Shown here piece after piece: positions 18,572 to 27,405 of a stretch of DNA of 64,000 nt. The translations under genes and the position numbers were made by a program. Within the stretch, counting starts at the first letter, position 1, and each line of letters opens with the position of its first letter. The notes under the pieces are model-generated. The model searched no databases and was not told where the DNA came from. It saw nothing but the letters and a program-made list of their open reading frames with translations. Source of the DNA: Prevotella aff. ruminicola Tc2-24 (lineage in GTDB: Bacteria > Bacteroidota > Bacteroidia > Bacteroidales > Bacteroidaceae); contig NZ_FOIQ01000002.1 in the NCBI RefSeq assembly GCF_900110895.1, positions 187,810-251,809 of the forward strand, read 5' to 3'.

Positions 18572-19747
18572 TCATTCAGTTTTCCGACAAACAAACAACT
18601 GATGTCCACGTCTCTCTACCGTCGTCGCAAAAAGATACACGTCGCCACCGTCCTTTAGTTTCAGTCGACGTCTAAGTTCAGCCACGGACATCGGGAAATT
18701 CCTCACGGAGATGTTTGCTCTAGAGACATCTTTCAAAGCCTTTTTCACCTCACGTTTGTTCATCGACGCGATATTGTCAATAACAAAACTACGTCCAGGA
18801 AAAGACTGCAGAGGCGTATCAGATACGAACAGATGACTGTTCTTTCCGACCTGGGTTATCCCGAATCGGTTGGCAACGAGATCAAAAGCACCGGCCTTCA
18901 TGATGGAAGCATTGGGTTCATATAGATAGTGTGGAGACCGCTCTACGGATAGAAACTCTGTCGCCAGATGGTTGCCGGCCTCAAAGTCGAACACATCTGT
19001 ATCGTTCACACAAAAGACATGCACAGGCGTCGCCTCTTTAGAAACGACCAACAGCAGTTCCTTACACTCGTTGTTGACCGACACGATGTGAACCTCGTTT
19101 ACATTAGCCTGATGGTCTCCAATATCATCAACCGCCTTCCGCCAGTCGAGCATAGGTGAGAGTTTGATCATCACCCGAGAGGCCTTTTCTATCATCTCAT
19201 CGATAATCTCCAGCACATTCGGAGAACAGTCGGCAATACCATAGGTCCGTCCACCATGTTCATCGCGCCGTGCCGGGTCTATGAACAACAAATCGGCATG
19301 ATTCATCTGATGTAGATAGTCGACCCCGTCACCACATATCACCTTGACATGCTTCAATCCCAATCGGCTGAAATTCTCCGATGAAATCGCACATAACGAG
19401 GCATTCTGCTCTACAGAAACAGCATGTCTGAAGTTGGGAGATACAAACGCCATATCGACGCCAAAGCCGGCCGTAAGGTCTACGAGCAGATCGCCTGTCC
19501 CTGCAATACTGGCTTTATATCGAGCCGTCGCCTCACTCGAGCACTGTTCCATCGATAGGTGGGATGGATAAATGATACCATCCAACACGGCCCATGAGGG
19601 TAGTTTTACGCGTGCCTTCTGTCTGCCTGCAATCTGCTCAAGAGCGTACGTCAAGTCAACCTCAGGATATCTACCTCCCTGAAGTGCCAGTTGCCGCACA
19701 TTGTCGTTCGCATGCTGACGAATAAAGTCAATGGTTGCTTGATTCAC
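18572..19747 (-). CDS. PG_1098-like SAM-dependent methyltransferase with THUMP-like domain
   Basis: A 391-residue cytoplasmic protein. The central Rossmann methyltransferase domain has DLTAGFGVDMAF (about 89-100, motif I), VEQN for the SAM ribose, and FIDPARR (motif IV, NPPY-like position). An N-terminal ferredoxin-like part and a C-terminal THUMP-like part (RRLKLKDGGD) complete the architecture known from Porphyromonas PG_1098. THUMP domains bind RNA, so an RNA base methyltransferase is likely, but the substrate is not known. The start is a GTG: no in-frame ATG precedes it after the upstream stop. It follows the small barrel protein by 17 bases and is probably co-transcribed with it. Confidence 0.82.
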   Translation of the reverse strand: MNQATIDFIRQHANDNVRQLALQGGRYPEVDLTYALEQIAGRQKARVKLPSWAVLDGIIYPSHLSMEQCSSEATARYKASIAGTGDLLVDLTAGFGVDMAFVSPNFRHAVSVEQNASLCAISSENFSRLGLKHVKVICGDGVDYLHQMNHADLLFIDPARRDEHGGRTYGIADCSPNVLEIIDEMIEKASRVMIKLSPMLDWRKAVDDIGDHQANVNEVHIVSVNNECKELLLVVSKEATPVHVFCVNDTDVFDFEAGNHLATEFLSVERSPHYLYEPNASIMKAGAFDLVANRFGITQVGKNSHLFVSDTPLQSFPGRSFVIDNIASMNKREVKKALKDVSRANISVRNFPMSVAELRRRLKLKDGGDVYLFATTVERRGHQLFVCRKTE

Positions 19748-19764
19748 CTGACTGCTTATATCTT

Positions 19765-20331
19765 TTAAAAGCCCAACCCAAAGTTCAGTCCAATCATGGA
19801 AAGTGTTTCTTTCGTTCCATCACCATGATACTGTATATCCATCAATCCCAGATCATAGGAAAGGCCAATTGTGAAAATCAAGAGTCGGACGCTCGTTCGA
19901 AAGGAAAGACCCGCATTCCACCGCCCAAATCCATCAGTCCCAATGGCACTACCTCCAAGACCGTAGCTGACAAACGGTCCTGCGCCCAGATCCAAGACAA
20001 ACAAATTGTAGAAGTTCAGACGATAGTCGGCCACCACAGGCAGATGGAGCTGTTCATAGCGAAACGCTTGAGAACGAGGAACCCAACCATGATTATCATA
20101 TCGGAAAGAAGAATACGACAGTTCTGGTACTATATAGAAGTTACAATCTTCGTCAGACAGTGGGATATAACACCCTGCACCTACCCGAAATGCAGAACCA
20201 GCATCCAAATCGTCAAACTTATCGTGTAGGAGAACGGTATTGCTTCCTAACGACAGATAGGGATGAACACGCGTCTGGGCACAGAGTCCTAAAGTCCATA
20301 GGGCCAGACATGTCAAGAGAACTCTTCTCAT
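19765..20331 (-). CDS. Small outer-membrane beta-barrel protein
   Basis: A 188-residue exported protein. A signal peptide ends at about residue 19 (LCAQ), followed by alternating hydrophobic/polar strands (YLSLGSNTVLL, FRVGAGCYIPL, FYIVPELSYSSF, GLSFRTSVRLLIFTIGLSYDLG) and a terminal Phe in GLNFGLGF. That is the beta-signal of Gram-negative outer-membrane barrels, so a PorT/OmpA-like eight-stranded barrel is likely. No function can be assigned. TATTTTTG (20368-20361, minus strand) is a plausible -7 box 30 bases upstream. It is divergent from the DUF3237 gene. Confidence 0.72.
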   Translation of the reverse strand: MRRVLLTCLALWTLGLCAQTRVHPYLSLGSNTVLLHDKFDDLDAGSAFRVGAGCYIPLSDEDCNFYIVPELSYSSFRYDNHGWVPRSQAFRYEQLHLPVVADYRLNFYNLFVLDLGAGPFVSYGLGGSAIGTDGFGRWNAGLSFRTSVRLLIFTIGLSYDLGLMDIQYHGDGTKETLSMIGLNFGLGF

Positions 20332-20442
20332 GATAACTATTCACATTTTGATTCGTGCTGCAAAAATACAAAAAAACCAGGGAATCGCACCATTTCTGAT
20401 GGAAAATGATTAACTTTGCGCCATCAACAAACCTTTACTCTT

Positions 20443-20958
20443 ATGAAGAAATTTCTTTTTGCCGTCGTACTTGCGATAATAGCACTACCTGTCGGCGCAC
20501 AGACCAATCCACCAGTCGAGACACCAAAGATGGAGTTCGTGATGCAATTGAAAGTCACTCTGGGTGAAGCCTACACCGTTGGAGAGACGGCTCACGGCAA
20601 ACGACTTGTCATCCCAATTACAGGTGGAACATTTGAAGGTCCGATGCTGAAAGGAACCATCCTTAATGGCGGAGCAGACTACCAGATGGCCGATACAAAA
20701 GCTAACCACACGGAACTAGAAGCCATCTACAGTATCAAGACGGATGACGGCACTTATATTCATGTGCGCAATAAAGGTATCATCTACCAAGGAAAAGACG
20801 AACAAGGGAAACCCTCTTTCTATTTCAAGGCTGCCCCAAAGTTTGAAGCGCCCTACGACAGCAACTATGCATGGTTGAACCATGCCATCTATGTCTGCTC
20901 GCCTGATTTCTCTTCGTCATTCAAGGGTATCGTTCTGAATGTCTGGATGGTCAGATAA
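20443..20958 (+). CDS. Exported DUF3237 family protein
   Basis: A 171-residue protein with a signal peptide (MKKFLFAVVLAIIALPVGAQ) followed by a single DUF3237 domain. Features are LGEAYTVGET near the start, ITGGTFEGP(M)LKG in the middle and the C-terminal AIYVCSPDF region. The family forms a compact beta-barrel of unknown activity, found alone or near oxidoreductases. The ATG at 20443 is chosen because it gives the signal peptide; TAACTTTG at 20411-20418 is its -7 box, 25 bases upstream. Its stop overlaps the convergent DNA alkylation repair gene by eight bases. Confidence 0.82.
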   Translation: MKKFLFAVVLAIIALPVGAQTNPPVETPKMEFVMQLKVTLGEAYTVGETAHGKRLVIPITGGTFEGPMLKGTILNGGADYQMADTKANHTELEAIYSIKTDDGTYIHVRNKGIIYQGKDEQGKPSFYFKAAPKFEAPYDSNYAWLNHAIYVCSPDFSSSFKGIVLNVWMVR

Positions 20959-21760
20959 CTGACACCCCGTCTTCTGACAACGACGACCGCATCCACATGC
21001 TTCGCTCCTTGTCCGACATCTTCTCTATAGCATAGCGAAGTGTCGTACGCGCCATCTCATGAGCATGCTGACGCAGGAATTCGCGTAGCAGATCCATGCT
21101 GACACGCTTGCCCATCTCACGAAGCATCCATCCCACTGCTTTGTGCATCAGGTCATGTGGGTGGTGCAGATGGATTTCCGCATAACGAAGGCACCATGAG
21201 GGATCACCCAACTGAGATGTCTTCCATGAGCAGACCATACTCATACGCTGTTTCCATAGACATGGGCTTTTGGCTAACTCGTCGAGCAACTGACGTTTAT
21301 AGTCTGTATGCAATCCCACCTCACCTCCTCCGAGAGCAGTAGGCAGCAACAGCCAGTGCCCAAGAATCTTATGTACAGACAGATCGACCAGATCCCAGTT
21401 GTTTGCCCGCTCAGCATATCGCAGATACAATTCAACGATTTCATCGCGTTTCCTGATGGCCTCAGCATTGTGTTCCAAACGCTTCGTCGATAGCTTCTCG
21501 AACTGACCGACAAGAATCAGAAAACCACATAATCTTACCTCATGCCAGGGCGACATCAACAACTCCGGCACTTCTGCCATTCCCACATTTTTTCCTACGG
21601 CTTTCACCACCTCACGAGTCTGTGGAACCTTCAATCCAAGGAACTCATCACTGAAGCCATACTCTCCTGGTCCCGTCTTAAAGAAACGCATCAGAATCTT
21701 TCGTTGCTTCTCATTCTTCAGCGACTCCATATACTCGATTATCTCTTTCGCTTTCGTCAT
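20951..21760 (-). CDS. DNA alkylation repair protein, AlkD-like
   Basis: A 269-residue all-helical HEAT-repeat protein of the AlkD family, which excises bulky or cationic N3/N7-alkylated purines without base flipping. Characteristic residues are present: FKTGPGEYGFSDEFLGLKVP near the N-terminus, HEVRLCGFLIL, and the catalytic NNWDLVDLSVHKILG (Trp and Asp). The ATG at 21760, preceded by AGAGAGGAA, begins MTKAKEIIEYM, whereas an upstream in-frame start adds 18 unlikely residues. The gene follows the LD-carboxypeptidase by 31 bases and may share its transcript. Its 3' end overlaps DUF3237 by eight bases. Confidence 0.88.
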   Translation of the reverse strand: MTKAKEIIEYMESLKNEKQRKILMRFFKTGPGEYGFSDEFLGLKVPQTREVVKAVGKNVGMAEVPELLMSPWHEVRLCGFLILVGQFEKLSTKRLEHNAEAIRKRDEIVELYLRYAERANNWDLVDLSVHKILGHWLLLPTALGGGEVGLHTDYKRQLLDELAKSPCLWKQRMSMVCSWKTSQLGDPSWCLRYAEIHLHHPHDLMHKAVGWMLREMGKRVSMDLLREFLRQHAHEMARTTLRYAIEKMSDKERSMWMRSSLSEDGVSVI

Positions 21761-21791
21761 TTCCTCTCTCCTTACAAGTAAATACCTGAAT

Positions 21792-22778
21792 CTAAAATGT
21801 ATTTGTAAATTCAATCTGAGTACCCTCCCTCGTCACTCTCATATGCACCACACAGCCTTCGACCATCGGCAGGTTCTGCTGACTGTGATGTCCTACAGGA
21901 AAATCGTAACACACGGGGATATCATAATGCTGTAGATACTCATGGAGCATCTCGTACATATCGGCAAAGTCGTTCTCCGGATACTTATATTTAGAGAAAT
22001 GCCCCACGATAATCCCCTTTAACTTGGAAAGGACACCCCGTATCTCAAGCTGATGAAGCATGCGATCGACCTTGGTCATCGACTCATGCGTATCCTCCAT
22101 GAACAAGATTAGTCCTTCATCGGCACGATTCAGGAAATCATAGTCAGACCCAGCCAGTCCACAGAACACAGAGAGATTGCCTCCCACCAGAATACCCTTG
22201 GCCTCGCCCTGCTGATCGTACGGATGGGAAGGAACCTCATAACGAGGCAGTCTTCCTTCAAGCAAACGACGCATGATGATGTTCACGGAGTCGCGCTCAC
22301 CTCTCATGGAGATACCATCGCACATCGAACCGTGGATACTCATCCCTCCTGCCGCCACCACTGCGCTATGCAAGGCCGTTGCATCGCTAAAACCAATCAA
22401 CCATTTGGGGTGCTGGGCGAACACCTCCAGAGAAATGCGTTTCAGAACCTGCACGGCACCATCGCCACCACGAGAACACATTACGGCACGAACAGACGGA
22501 TCTCCTAACGCCCACAACAAGTCGGCAGCCCGTTCATCAGCCGTTCCGGCAAAGCCGTGATAGCTTTTGAGAGCATGCGGTCCCACCACAGGCACATACC
22601 CCCACCCCCGTAGTGTCGCACACCCTCTTGCCACCGTCGCACTGTCGGGCGAGCTCGAGGGCGAGACAACAGCAATCGTATCACCCGCCTTCAGATATGG
22701 AGGCATCACCTGTCCCTGCTGAGCTACCACAACTCCTGTCAGGCACAGTAGTACGATAACGATAACGGTTCTTCTCAT
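21792..22778 (-). CDS. LD-carboxypeptidase, S66 family (muramoyltetrapeptide carboxypeptidase-like)
   Basis: A peptidoglycan recycling or remodelling enzyme that removes the terminal D-alanine from tetrapeptide stems. The 328-residue protein has an apparent signal peptide (VVVAQQ, about residue 20), unlike the cytoplasmic E. coli LdcA. That suggests periplasmic action. The nucleophile lies in GFSDATAL (Ser131), preceded by MCSRGGDG. The Glu/His partners lie in GGNLSVFCGL, EDTHE and PVGHHSQQNLPM. The ATG at 22778 is taken as the start; the only longer form would need a TTG that is part of the -7 box TATCTTTG. That box ends six bases before the ATG, so the message would be nearly leaderless. 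Confidence 0.88.
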   Translation of the reverse strand: MRRTVIVIVLLCLTGVVVAQQGQVMPPYLKAGDTIAVVSPSSSPDSATVARGCATLRGWGYVPVVGPHALKSYHGFAGTADERAADLLWALGDPSVRAVMCSRGGDGAVQVLKRISLEVFAQHPKWLIGFSDATALHSAVVAAGGMSIHGSMCDGISMRGERDSVNIIMRRLLEGRLPRYEVPSHPYDQQGEAKGILVGGNLSVFCGLAGSDYDFLNRADEGLILFMEDTHESMTKVDRMLHQLEIRGVLSKLKGIIVGHFSKYKYPENDFADMYEMLHEYLQHYDIPVCYDFPVGHHSQQNLPMVEGCVVHMRVTREGTQIEFTNTF

Positions 22779-22784
22779 CTGCTG

Positions 22785-22792
22785 CAAAGATA
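22785..22792 (-). promoter_or_regulatory. -7 box immediately before the LD-carboxypeptidase start
   Basis: TATCTTTG on the minus strand ends six bases before the ATG. No TTTG is seen at 19-21 bases upstream. Confidence 0.4.
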
Positions 22793-22876
22793 ATACAATT
22801 TCACGAGAAAAAGCGCATCATACCTCCCAAATATATGATGGTCCTTGAAAAAACACCGAAGACCTCCACCAATAGA

Positions 22877-22904
22877 AAAGCCTGAGCATGAGAGCCCAGG
22901 CTTT
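22877..22904 (-). terminator. Terminator of the outer-membrane barrel gene
   Basis: An 8-bp stem AAAGCCTG / CAGGCTTT (with two further G-C pairs possible) runs into TTTTCTATT on the minus strand, 26 bases after the stop. Confidence 0.7.
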
Positions 22905-22929
22905 ATAATAGTTATACTGAAAATTGTGC

Positions 22930-23472
22930 TTAGAAATTGTAGAACAATCCAAAGGTCAGGTTAGTACTGCTCAGGTCGAGGCCAAAGGATGTAATGTTGT
23001 TTTTGTCACCATCGGGATTAAAGTTGTCATAGCCAAAGAATCCCAGATGAGACACGAAACTGAGTTTGTCAGTTAGATTGACGGCCAGTCCGGGCTTAAC
23101 ACCAATGGTCACCTCTGTCCAGTCAGCATCAGAAGCTGTCGTGAAGCCAACGCCACCATCAAGGAAAAAGTTTACCTTACCGGTCTTCAGGAAAGTGTAA
23201 CGTGCATAAGGACTGAAAGTGAATGCGCTTTCGCTCAAACCTTCCACGCCACTCCATTTGTTGTTCTCGTACCCGAAAACGGTACCAATAGCCCACTTGT
23301 CGTTCAAGTTATAGCCAATCTCAGGAAGGAGCTTGAATACGGTCTCACTTCTGTCACCTGCATTCTCGCCAGTGCTCCAAGCTGTAATATTCACACTACC
23401 ACCCAGATATACCTGTGCGTTAACACTCATGGCAACAAAAGCAGTTGCCATTAACAAAAATAACTTTTTCAT
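22930..23472 (-). CDS. Outer-membrane beta-barrel protein (porin-like)
   Basis: A 180-residue exported protein with a signal peptide ending near residue 19 (SVNAQ). The mature part is a run of amphipathic beta strands: YLGGSVNITAW, AIGTVFGYENNKW, FSPYARYTFL, FFLDGGVGF, KPGLAVNLTDKLSFVSHLGFFGYD. It ends in TFGLFYNF with terminal Phe. This fits an eight-stranded porin-family barrel of the kind abundant in Bacteroidota; ligand and role are unknown. It is a single-gene unit with its own two-box promoter and hairpin terminator. The leader is about 75 bases and can form a hairpin around ACACCA..TGGTGT. Confidence 0.8.
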   Translation of the reverse strand: MKKLFLLMATAFVAMSVNAQVYLGGSVNITAWSTGENAGDRSETVFKLLPEIGYNLNDKWAIGTVFGYENNKWSGVEGLSESAFTFSPYARYTFLKTGKVNFFLDGGVGFTTASDADWTEVTIGVKPGLAVNLTDKLSFVSHLGFFGYDNFNPDGDKNNITSFGLDLSSTNLTFGLFYNF

Positions 23473-23553
23473 CTCTTTTTACCTTTATTTTGTTGTTAAA
23501 CATATACCAACACCACTTATATGCAGTAGTTGGTGTTATCTGAAAAGATAGTG

Positions 23554-23584
23554 CAAAACTATTAAATAATTTGATACCTGCAAA
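23554..23584 (-). promoter_or_regulatory. Promoter of the outer-membrane barrel gene
   Basis: TTTG (23584-23581) and TAGTTTTG (23561-23554) on the minus strand, 19 bases apart, match the Bacteroidota consensus. They imply a leader of about 75 bases. Confidence 0.65.
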
Positions 23585-23643
23585 TTATTTTCTGCTTTTT
23601 TTGCATTTTCAAATGATATTTATGACAAGCATCGCACATAGGG

Positions 23644-23952
23644 TCACGGGAGGGTTTCGAGAGTCTTTTTCGCTGTCTCCTGTAGTCGGGTGTTAAGCTC
23701 ACGACTGTCAGAGAGCAGATTCCAGATACCGTCTTCCGAGAGAACACCTCGCTTAAGATCCTTAGGCAACAGACCCGCCTCATCATCAGCAAAGTCCTGC
23801 CGCCACTCGTCACTGCCATAATAACGACTGAGAGCCGAAATCGCCTTTTGGGCATCCTCGTACTTGTCGAGAGCTGCCGAAAGTTCCATCACGGCCGTCG
23901 AAGCGCGATCCAGATAGCGCTCCATCTTCTTAATACGTTCTGTCTGTTTCAT
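23644..23952 (-). CDS. DUF4298 domain protein
   Basis: A 102-residue cytoplasmic protein that is mostly charged alpha-helix, beginning RIKKMERYLDRAS with heptad-like spacing. It contains the DUF4298 hallmark YYGSDEWRQDFADDE (about 44-58), LPKDLKRGVLSEDGIW (about 62-77), and a final helix. The function of the family is not known. It is the last gene of a leftward set with the Lrp regulator and the alanine/sodium symporter, four bases behind the latter, so co-transcription is very likely. Confidence 0.85.
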   Translation of the reverse strand: MKQTERIKKMERYLDRASTAVMELSAALDKYEDAQKAISALSRYYGSDEWRQDFADDEAGLLPKDLKRGVLSEDGIWNLLSDSRELNTRLQETAKKTLETLP

Positions 23953-23956
23953 TTAT

Positions 23957-25354
23957 CTATTCCCAGCAAACTATTTCATGTTCTATCTCCGGCAACTGAC
24001 TACGATGGAAGACGGGTTCCTTAATGCCTCGCCGCTTCTGTTGACGATAATCGTCAAGCAGTCGGAATGCATAACGACCCAACAGAATGATTGCTACGAG
24101 GTTACAAGCCGTCAACAATGCCATGAAGAAATCCACGATATTCCACACCAACTCAAAACTGGCAAGGGCACCAAAGAGTACCATAAGACCACCCGAACAG
24201 AGACGATAAACAGTCATCACAGTAGCATTAGGTGTGATAAATCGGATATTTGCCTCACCATAATAATAGTTGCCGATGATACTGGAGAAGGCGAAGAGGA
24301 AGATGGCGACAGCCACGAAGATGGGACCTGCACTGCCTACCTCAGACTGAAGAGCCGACTGCGTGAGGGCGATGCCGTTCAACTCCGGTACTTGATAAAG
24401 ACCGCTGATGAGGATGATAAATGCCGTACATGAACAGACCAACAGTGTATCTGTGAATACGCCAAGCGCCTGAATGAGTCCTTGCTTCACCGGATGTGTC
24501 GTTGTAGCCGTAGCTGCGACATTCGGTGCACTGCCCTCACCTGCCTCGTTGGAGAAAAGGCCACGCTTGATACCGTTCATCATAGCAGCACCAAGACCAC
24601 CACCAGCAATCTGTCCAAAGCCAAAAGCATTCGTCACGATAACCTTCAGCACATGCGGGACCATATCGATGTTCAACACGATAATCACCACGGCAAGCAC
24701 CATATAGCCCACAGCCATGACAGGCACCAGTATCGAACTGACATGAGCGATGCGCTGGATACCGCCAAAGACAATGAACAAAGCCATCGCGGCCAAAGCA
24801 CCTCCCACCCATACTGGCGACCAACCAAAAGCCTCCTGCATAGCACCACAGATCGTATTTGCCTGAATGGAGTTGTTGGAGAGTCCGAACTGGAGCGTGA
24901 TAAGGACAGCAAACAAGACCGCCATCCATCGTCGATGCAGTCCACGTTGGATATAATAGGCAGGGCCGCCAATAAACGAGTTTTTGTCTTTCTGCTTATA
25001 CAACTGCGCCAGCGTCGACTCTACGAAAGCCGTGGCCGAGCCAATCAGTGCGATAATCCACATCCAGAACACCGCACCTGGTCCACCGATAGCGATGGCC
25101 GTGGCCACCCCTGCAAGATTGCCCGTACCCACACGAGTGGCTACAGACACCGCAAAAGCCTGAAATGACGATATGTGTTTTGTGCCCTTAGCCGTGCTCA
25201 CCGCCGACTCCGTCAGTAGTCGCAGCATCTCACCCACCATACGGAACTGCACGAAACGGGTACGCCATGTGAACCACAGTCCGCAACCCACCAGTGCAAC
25301 CATCAGCACATAGCTCCATAACACATCATTCACAGATGTTATCAAGTCGTTCAT
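23957..25354 (-). CDS. Alanine/glycine:cation symporter (AGCS family)
   Basis: An inner-membrane Na+- or H+-coupled importer for alanine, glycine or related small amino acids, 465 residues with about eleven helices. Family signatures are visible: ATRVGTGNLAGVATAIAIGGPGA near the N-terminus, KDKNSFIGGPAYYIQ, NGIKRGLFSNEAGEGSAPN (the AGCS signature) and GNYYYGEAN. The start at 25354 (MNDLITSVNDVLW) is chosen because the longer frame runs into the Lrp gene; only one base separates it from the Lrp stop. The adjacent Lrp-type regulator probably controls it in response to an amino acid. Confidence 0.93.
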   Translation of the reverse strand: MNDLITSVNDVLWSYVLMVALVGCGLWFTWRTRFVQFRMVGEMLRLLTESAVSTAKGTKHISSFQAFAVSVATRVGTGNLAGVATAIAIGGPGAVFWMWIIALIGSATAFVESTLAQLYKQKDKNSFIGGPAYYIQRGLHRRWMAVLFAVLITLQFGLSNNSIQANTICGAMQEAFGWSPVWVGGALAAMALFIVFGGIQRIAHVSSILVPVMAVGYMVLAVVIIVLNIDMVPHVLKVIVTNAFGFGQIAGGGLGAAMMNGIKRGLFSNEAGEGSAPNVAATATTTHPVKQGLIQALGVFTDTLLVCSCTAFIILISGLYQVPELNGIALTQSALQSEVGSAGPIFVAVAIFLFAFSSIIGNYYYGEANIRFITPNATVMTVYRLCSGGLMVLFGALASFELVWNIVDFFMALLTACNLVAIILLGRYAFRLLDDYRQQKRRGIKEPVFHRSQLPEIEHEIVCWE

Positions 25355-25355
25355 A

Positions 25356-25838
25356 TCATTTCTTCTCTTGAACAGGGACGCCATGCGAGTTCTTCACCTC
25401 CCGCATGACAAACACACTATTGAATGACCCCACGCACTCCATATTGCCTAACTTCGTACGCATGAACTCATGGTACGATTCCATGTCGCGTGCATATATC
25501 TTCAACGTGAAATCATAATCACCACTCGTATTATAACACTCTACGATCTCCTCGATATTCTGGACAGCAGCCATAAACTCGTCCATCAGCAACTGGGAAT
25601 GTCGCTTCAGACGCATATTACATAAGACTATGATGCCCTGTCCCACCCGCTTGGCATCAAGCACAGCCTTATAGCCCTTGATAAACCCCTCGCGCTCCAG
25701 ACGTTTTTGACGTTCAAATGTCGGCGAGGTGGAAAGGTTGATGGCACATGCCAGTTCCTTGACTGTCATCTGCGAATTCTGCTGTAGTAATCTTAGTATC
25801 TGACGATCGGTCTCGTCAAGCTCATCATAATTCAACAT
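25356..25838 (-). CDS. Lrp/AsnC family transcriptional regulator
   Basis: A 160-residue DNA-binding protein. The N-terminal winged helix-turn-helix covers about residues 8-60 (LDETDRQILRLLQQNSQMTV, then INLSTSPTFERQKRLEREGFI), followed by the RAM ligand-binding domain (about 70-150) with the turn TSGDYDFTLKIYARD, where effector amino acids usually bind at oligomer interfaces. Such regulators often control the amino-acid transporter beside them; here it is the first gene of an operon with an AGCS symporter one base downstream. Its own promoter is the likely autoregulatory site. Confidence 0.93.
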   Translation of the reverse strand: MLNYDELDETDRQILRLLQQNSQMTVKELACAINLSTSPTFERQKRLEREGFIKGYKAVLDAKRVGQGIIVLCNMRLKRHSQLLMDEFMAAVQNIEEIVECYNTSGDYDFTLKIYARDMESYHEFMRTKLGNMECVGSFNSVFVMREVKNSHGVPVQEKK

Positions 25839-25894
25839 AGCTGATACAGTTTGTTCATCAATAGAGAAAACATGATCTTCCCTTTTTCAATATG

Positions 25895-25926
25895 CAAAGA
25901 TAAACATTGTTTTTGACCCACACAAA
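25895..25926 (-). promoter_or_regulatory. Promoter of the lrp-AGCS-DUF4298 operon
   Basis: TTTG (25926-25923) and TATCTTTG (25902-25895) on the minus strand are spaced by 20 bases, about 57 bases before the regulator's start. Confidence 0.6.
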
Positions 25927-26030
25927 TAATCAGAAACAAGTTTTGGACCGTCAAGATATTAAAAATAACGACATTATCTTTTCGAGTATTGCTAAAAAAT
26001 GTTAGTAATGAGTGAATTACATGATAATTA

Positions 26031-26062
26031 TTTGTTTTGAAAAAGAAAAAGCATATTTTTGC
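26031..26062 (+). promoter_or_regulatory. Promoter of the SIMPL-domain gene
   Basis: TTTG (26031-26034) and TATTTTTG (26055-26062) are 20 bases apart, 24 bases before the start codon. Confidence 0.65.
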
Positions 26063-26086
26063 AGCATCATTCTAAAATAACTAACA

Positions 26087-26773
26087 ATGGGTAAAATACG
26101 TGAAGCAGTGATCCTGGCCATTGGTATTATTGTGCTGGGATGGTTTATCAAGAGCGGTATCGACAATTTCTCGAACAAGGACCGCAAAGTGACTGTGAAA
26201 GGTCTGGCCGAGCGTGAAGTGAAGGCCGACAAAGTGACATGGAGTCTCTCGACCAACGAGATGGGTAACGACTTGCCCACCCTCTACGAAAACATCAACG
26301 TGAAGACAGGAAAGATTAAAGCCTTCCTGAAACAGAACGGTATTGAGGATGGAGAAATCACAGTGAACCCGCCGACAGTGAACGACCTCGAGTCGAACCA
26401 GTGGAGCGAGAACCGGAGGAACTTCCGTTATATCATCAACACCACCCTCACCGTCAGTACACAGAAGGTTGATCTGGTGAACAAAGCCATCTTCAAGCAG
26501 GCAGAGCTGCTGAAACAAGGCGTAGCCATCGAAGGCAGCAATCCGCAGTATGAGTACGTGTCGTTCCAGCAAATGAAACCTGAGATGATGGAAGAAGCCA
26601 TCAAGAACGCACAGAAGACGGCAGAACAGTTCACCAAGGCCAGCAACTCGAAGCTAGGCAACATCCAGACTGCCGGCCAAGGTCAGTTCGAGATCAATGA
26701 TCGCGACCAGAACACACCTTACATCAAGAAGCTGAGAGTGGTGACGACCATCACCTACGCACTTAACAACTAA
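26087..26773 (+). CDS. SIMPL domain-containing exported protein (DUF541)
   Basis: A 228-residue protein with one N-terminal hydrophobic segment (about residues 7-25, [14 protein letters not shown]), either an uncleaved anchor or a signal peptide. A SIMPL domain follows: [40 protein letters not shown], and a final [12 protein letters not shown] strand. SIMPL proteins (YggE, BP26) form envelope oligomers and have been linked to oxidative-stress tolerance, but no enzymatic activity is established. It is a single-gene unit, convergent with the superoxide dismutase gene 17 bases downstream. Confidence 0.88.
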   Translation: MGKIREAVILAIGIIVLGWFIKSGIDNFSNKDRKVTVKGLAEREVKADKVTWSLSTNEMGNDLPTLYENINVKTGKIKAFLKQNGIEDGEITVNPPTVNDLESNQWSENRRNFRYIINTTLTVSTQKVDLVNKAIFKQAELLKQGVAIEGSNPQYEYVSFQQMKPEMMEEAIKNAQKTAEQFTKASNSKLGNIQTAGQGQFEINDRDQNTPYIKKLRVVTTITYALNN

Positions 26774-26790
26774 TTGTCGTTGTTCCACGA

Positions 26791-27375
26791 CTATTCGTAT
26801 CGCTGTCCGATGACCTCCCAATCGATGATCGCCCATAGGGCGGCAAGGTGGTCCGGACGGCGATTCTGATAGTCTAGATAGTAGGCATGTTCCCACACGT
26901 CAAACGTCAGTAATGGCCTCAAGCCCTTCTGAACCGGATTGGCAGCATTCGTCTCTTGTGTGATGACGAGTTTGCCATCCTTATCAGCGGAGAGCCATAC
27001 CCATCCGCTACCGAAAAGGGTAGCACCCTTCTTCTGGAACTCTTCCTTGAACGCCTCGAAAGAGCCGAAGTCGCGCACGATGGCCTTTGCCAGTGCACCC
27101 GTCGGCTCAGTCTTCGTGGGTCTACCAGAGAACTGGGCAAAGTAAAGTTCGTGGTTCAGTATCTGTCCTGCGTTATTCAGGACACCTCCATTGGATTTGC
27201 AGACGATCTCCTCCAACGTGGCATTCTCGAATCCACTGTCGGGCAACAATGCATTAAGATTGTTCACATAAGCAGCTAAGTGCTTCCCGTGATGGAAACC
27301 TATCGTCTCACGACTGATCACTGGCTCTAAAGCCTCTGGCGCATACGGCAATGCCATCAATTCAAACTTCCCCAT
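26791..27375 (-). CDS. sodB: Superoxide dismutase, Fe (or cambialistic Fe/Mn) type
   Basis: It dismutates superoxide to oxygen and hydrogen peroxide in the cytoplasm. The 194-residue protein carries the four metal ligands: His28 (IGFHHGKH), His75 (LNHELYF), Asp159 and His163 (FDVWEHAYY). NNAGQ (67-71) places the active-site Gln at the FeSOD position, which is typical of the Bacteroides enzyme able to use Fe or Mn. Length and fold segments are complete. It lies 30 bases after the MGMT-like gene and is probably co-transcribed with it, a grouping that makes sense as stress defence in an anaerobe. Confidence 0.95.
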   Translation of the reverse strand: MGKFELMALPYAPEALEPVISRETIGFHHGKHLAAYVNNLNALLPDSGFENATLEEIVCKSNGGVLNNAGQILNHELYFAQFSGRPTKTEPTGALAKAIVRDFGSFEAFKEEFQKKGATLFGSGWVWLSADKDGKLVITQETNAANPVQKGLRPLLTFDVWEHAYYLDYQNRRPDHLAALWAIIDWEVIGQRYE

Positions 27376-27405
27376 ATCTTGTGTCTTTTAAGAATGAAAC
27401 ATCTT

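Noticed and set aside
24482..25168. 228-codon open frame antisense to the AGCS symporter gene
   Set aside because: His/Arg-rich low-complexity translation typical of a shadow frame; the symporter frame has all family motifs.
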